Below, piece after piece: positions 61,001 to 64,000 of a DNA stretch of 64,000 nt. A program made the translations under genes and the position numbers. The stretch lies in NCBI RefSeq assembly GCF_014698965.1, contig NZ_JACXAE010000098.1, positions 248,001 through 312,000 on the forward strand, given 5' to 3'. Source of the DNA: Iningainema tapete BLCC-T55 (lineage in GTDB: Bacteria > Cyanobacteriota > Cyanobacteriia > Cyanobacteriales > Nostocaceae). Numbering within the stretch: the stretch's first letter is position 1; each line of letters begins with the position of its first letter. The notes beneath the pieces were generated by a model, which searched no databases, was not told the DNA's origin, and saw only the letters and a list, made by a program, of their open reading frames with translations.

Positions 61001-61413
61001 ATGGAATTTGACCGAGACAATTTTTTTATTAAAGAAAATATACTTGCAGCAGCTTTTGGTCTTGAGATTGTAAAATTTGATGAGCTAGCACCGCTGCGCG
61101 AAAGTCAAAAGTCAAAAGTCAAAAGTCAAAAGTATTCTATATCAAGGCTTTTTCCTGTTTGAAATGGTTGCTTTATTTCCGCCGTCATGCACTAGTATCA
61201 TTATTAGAATCTTCATCTGATAGTTCTATTCAAATTAAGGAGTCTCTTCACTTTAGATATCGAAATAAAGCTCTAAAGATAAGGCTTTTTTCTCAAGAAG
61301 GAGCATTGGCTATTGCTAATTATTTGGATTGACAACGGCACTGGTTCAGTTCTGAAGATGTTTTTAGAATATTCAAGACAACAATTCCGCCTATAAATTT
61401 ATTTCTAGGCTAA
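61001..61413 (+). pseudogene. Broken gene downstream of the J-domain gene, interrupted by a heptamer repeat
   Basis: ATG 61001 gives FDRDNFFIKENILAAAFGLE and IVKFDELAPLR, then runs into the AAAGTCA repeat and stops at 61162. Protein-like sequence resumes in another frame (WLLYFRRHALVSLLESSSDS, LHFRYRNKALKIRLFSQEGA), meets a TGA near 61330, and continues to 61413 (RHWFSSEDVFRIFKTTIPP). Not recognised as a family. At least one frameshift and one stop, so inactive. Confidence 0.6.
61101..61133. repeat. Short tandem heptamer repeat AAAGTCA
   Basis: About 4.7 direct copies of AAAGTCA, a short tandemly repeated repetitive sequence of the type common in Nostocales, placed inside the broken gene. 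Confidence 0.9.
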
Positions 61414-61444
61414 TAGCTTAAGTAAGAAGACAGCTTACTGCATA

Positions 61445-61505
61445 TGTATTCAGTCCGTTTTAACGGAATGCGAGCTATAAGCCTTGAACTTGAGTTCAAG
61501 GCGTA
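61445..61505. repeat. Multi-hairpin dispersed repeat, copy 2
   Basis: GTCCGTTTTAACGGA, then GAGCTATAAGC and a hairpin CCTTGAACTTGAGTTCAAGG ending GCG. Same layout as 18538-18625, with a longer second stem. Confidence 0.7.
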
Positions 61506-61521
61506 CTCACGGTGAGGTGCT

Positions 61522-64000
61522 TCAAACTTCTGGGGTGTTATAAGTAGGTTCTAGTCTGGAGCTAGGAAGAGGTTGTTGTGTGGGTGTAATTGAGTTACGG
61601 ATGAAACTTGCCATTAAGTAACTTGACAAAGATAAAAGACTGACTGTCACGCTGATCAACAACACTAGTGGCAGTGTTTTATAATATAAAACATAGTTTT
61701 TTCTACCTATATTAATTGCTGATTTTTTCTGATTTAAACTTTTCTCTGGTGTGGGCACAATTACACGCTCAACCGCAGGTTGTGTTTGTGTAGGAGTAAT
61801 TGTTTCATTTTCATTACTTTTAGTAGAAAAAGAAAGCTTTTTGTTACTTTCTTCTTGAGGCTGACTGTTATTTTTTGCTCGCTCAAGTGCAGCGATAATT
61901 TGTTTTAGTTCATCGGCAGAAAAATTAGGGAACAAAGATTTCAAGTGACGTTCCATTTGTAGTAATCTTTGCTCTGGTTGATGACAAATTGCATTAACAA
62001 TACTTCTCCTGACAAATAGAAGTGTTTCTTGTGAGAGAATTTTGTGTAGGTAATTGCGTGCTTCTTCAGTAGTTGATGCTGTTTTAGTTCTAGAATCACA
62101 CAATATTTCAATGGCGATGAGTCCTACTGCCGTTAACAACACTTCATATTCTGGAGGATAGTCTGTTTTGCATTTTTCATACCATATTTTGAGAGTTTTG
62201 AGTACATCTTGAGGACTGGAGAAATTTAGTTCCTCACCTAATGCCAATTTAGCGCCAATTATTTGTGCAGCCGGTTTATCTTCACTCTTGAGCCAACGCA
62301 ACATTGCTTCTTCCATCGCAGTTGGTTGCTCTTGACTAATCCATAAGGGCAGTTGGCTACATTTTGTTACTGTTGTCACACCCGCTTTCTTTTGTTGACT
62401 ATAAATCTTGACGAGAGTTTTGATAATCTCGTTACTTTCTGCAACACTAACCCAAGCAACCAACTCTTTCAACTTAGGTTCGATTTGGACAAAATTTTTG
62501 CTATTGATGTGATGGCAAATCTCTTTAACAATTGTTTGATATTCCCAAAAATGCTGTTCTTCTTTAATAATTACCTGCAAATGTGTGAAAGCTTGGTTAA
62601 GTGTGAGTTCATCAATCTTGGGATTACAGATAATATATACACAGGTAAGTGCGACAGTTGCTAATAAAGCTGCACATTGGCGATCGCTACTTTCTTGATG
62701 CCATGAATCAAGTATGCTAAAAACAAGCTCAGAATTTTTGCCAGCAGCAAGCGCTAAACTTTCACTAATCCATCTGACTAAATTTGTGTTCTGCGTCATG
62801 TCGTGCAGCAAATCCCTTAGCTGCTCTAGATGCAATGGTACTAACATTTTTAACGTCCATTGACCTAAGCGAGTACACACTAGTTTGCTAGGATGGTGAG
62901 ATAACTCTTTCAGTAAATCGTAAAGTTCTGGTGTAAGTCCACCGTCGCCTTTTTGCGGTACATCATCCTTAGCAGCATACCCTATTGTTAGAGCTATTGT
63001 ACACAAGATATTGTCAGATTTTTCCCCTTTTTTTTCTGCTTGTACTTTCCAATAGTTCAAAGTGTCAAACATTTGTTTATCATAGCCATACTCGCGCCAA
63101 CGTGCGATCGCAAAAGCTGCAACTGCTTGCACACCAAGATTGCTATGAGATGCTAAAGCAAGTAAAGTTTCTTGAACTTCTCTACTATCTATTAAACCGA
63201 TATCACTAATTGCTTCACCAATTACTGCGCGTAGTTGGTTACGTCGTAACTCACTACCAAACAAATTTTGTTCTACTGGAATACCATATACTTTTTGCGC
63301 TTCATATTTCTTGCCAACAGAACTTTTTACTAACTCTACCATTACTGGTAGTGCTGTTTGAATGCGGACTCTGTAACTATCCCAAGCTACCTCAAACAAT
63401 GTCTTACGTTGAAAAGAAAGCTTACTTTCAAATTTTTTGGCTTTCTGCTCTGGTATTTCCACCAAACGGAAAAAAGTTTGTAAATTATGGAAATCGCAGT
63501 AATCTAATCCTACCAGTGATTGGTCACGCCGATGCCATTCATGCTCAACTAATTTCCATATTCCCGCCATGCATTGATCGTCAAAAAGACCATCAAAGAA
63601 GTTTAATCCTAATGCTAGCAGTTGTTCGCGGGGTTGAAGCTCGTTGTGAAACCATTGTTTCAGTATTTTCTGGTTGTTTTGTGCAATATCTTCTAAATCC
63701 TCTGTTAATAAGTCTGACCAAAATTTGCTTTCAGTTTTACCTAAATTCCAACTAGTACGAGGTACATCTGTGCTAATTAAAACGTAACTATTACTTAAAT
63801 CAGCACTTTTTTGCAGTTGGAACAAATTATAGTTGACATGTTGTGGTAGTGTATGAGTTAGAATATATATAGTGGTAGTTGGTGTAGATTGTATTTCTGT
63901 GGATAGTATTTGTGCTGGGTCAGAATATAAATCTAAACTACGATACCACTCCTTAATCGGGATAGACAGCTGGTGTGGCGATCGCTTCTGTAACTCTGAG
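61522..64000 (-). CDS. Large HEAT-like helical protein with C-terminal membrane helix, 5' end outside window
   Basis: The minus-strand frame is open from 64000 to the stop at 61522 (about 825 aa visible), so the true start lies beyond the window; the start codon at 63825 is internal. The visible N-terminal part (TTTIYILTHTLPQHVNYNLF, SYVLISTDVPRTSWNLGKTE) could be the end of a P-loop NTPase domain. The middle is helical with HEAT-like units (SHSNLGVQAVAAFAIARWRE, HHPSKLVCTRLGQWTLKMLV). A single membrane helix near the end (LPLVLLISVTVSLLSLSSYL) is followed by a short Pro-rich tail. Possibly a STAND-like sensor; not proven. Confidence 0.65.
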   Translation of the reverse strand, partial: SELQKRSPHQLSIPIKEWYRSLDLYSDPAQILSTEIQSTPTTTIYILTHTLPQHVNYNLFQLQKSADLSNSYVLISTDVPRTSWNLGKTESKFWSDLLTEDLEDIAQNNQKILKQWFHNELQPREQLLALGLNFFDGLFDDQCMAGIWKLVEHEWHRRDQSLVGLDYCDFHNLQTFFRLVEIPEQKAKKFESKLSFQRKTLFEVAWDSYRVRIQTALPVMVELVKSSVGKKYEAQKVYGIPVEQNLFGSELRRNQLRAVIGEAISDIGLIDSREVQETLLALASHSNLGVQAVAAFAIARWREYGYDKQMFDTLNYWKVQAEKKGEKSDNILCTIALTIGYAAKDDVPQKGDGGLTPELYDLLKELSHHPSKLVCTRLGQWTLKMLVPLHLEQLRDLLHDMTQNTNLVRWISESLALAAGKNSELVFSILDSWHQESSDRQCAALLATVALTCVYIICNPKIDELTLNQAFTHLQVIIKEEQHFWEYQTIVKEICHHINSKNFVQIEPKLKELVAWVSVAESNEIIKTLVKIYSQQKKAGVTTVTKCSQLPLWISQEQPTAMEEAMLRWLKSEDKPAAQIIGAKLALGEELNFSSPQDVLKTLKIWYEKCKTDYPPEYEVLLTAVGLIAIEILCDSRTKTASTTEEARNYLHKILSQETLLFVRRSIVNAICHQPEQRLLQMERHLKSLFPNFSADELKQIIAALERAKNNSQPQEESNKKLSFSTKSNENETITPTQTQPAVERVIVPTPEKSLNQKKSAINIGRKNYVLYYKTLPLVLLISVTVSLLSLSSYLMASFIRNSITPTQQPLPSSRLEPTYNTPEV

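Noticed and set aside
1-64000. CRISPR arrays, tRNA or rRNA genes
   Set aside because: No regularly spaced direct repeats with unique spacers and no T-loop or anticodon-arm patterns were seen; the repeats are dispersed palindromes and short tandem arrays.

Overview
The window is chromosomal DNA of a filamentous, probably heterocyst-forming cyanobacterium (Nostocales-like). The evidence is frequent HIP1 octamers (GCGATCGC), a very large Ser/Thr kinase-AAA-GAF-histidine kinase hybrid, a helical carotenoid protein, plant-type ferredoxin, tocopherol enzymes, Uma2 proteins, and a high load of short palindromic and tandem repeats. I found no rRNA, tRNA or CRISPR array. Both ends cut a gene: an FAD-oxidoreductase C-terminus at the left and a HEAT-like membrane protein at the right.

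Layout. 0-7 kb: CNT nucleoside transporter divergent from the hybrid kinase. 7-18.5 kb: secreted propeller-like protein, an amidohydrolase/cysteine hydrolase/cupin cluster, GxxExxY protein, Nudix, SDR, a frameshifted methyltransferase, photolyase/cryptochrome, a short Coq4-like ORF and an MDR oxidoreductase. 19-22.5 kb: a MacAB-type export operon split into MFP, FtsX-type permease and ATPase. 22.6-27.1 kb: helical carotenoid protein, disordered acidic protein, GT4 glycosyltransferase, TldD, ferredoxin.

27.3-41.2 kb is an accessory, defence-island-like region. It holds Uma2, a dynamin-like GTPase broken by a 2-bp slip and bracketed by 19-bp direct repeats, a PARIS-like pair (AAA ATPase plus a shortened DUF4435 nuclease), and an unrecognised four-gene operon (lipoprotein, membrane/coiled-coil protein, pentapeptide-repeat protein, small helical protein). 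These are followed by 1.8 kb of debris with IS5-type transposase and PAS remnants, a CBASS-type CD-NTase/SLATT pair, a second Uma2 and a DUF4926 protein. The four-gene operon is the best candidate for an undescribed system.

41.2-64 kb returns to core genes: coaE-hemD-cobA, Rrf2 regulator, homogentisate phytyltransferase and gamma-tocopherol methyltransferase, KtrBA potassium uptake, TPR protein, queA, and YraN. Next comes a complete NAD-salvage operon (pncB-nadD-nrtR-nadE) with a perfect 13+13-bp inverted repeat just upstream as probable NrtR operator. After it come phytol kinase, yidD, VanX-like dipeptidase, tandem TspO proteins and a J-domain protein.

A theme across the window is small repeats spreading into genes. 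A 28-bp palindrome family (GTAGAGACG...CGTCTCTAC) occurs seven times, three of them in frame inside coding sequence (kinase twice, nadE once) and once squeezed between hemD and coaE. Other palindromes interrupt queA, the DUF4435 nuclease and the kinase. The hybrid kinase alone carries five repeat-derived segments without losing its frame.
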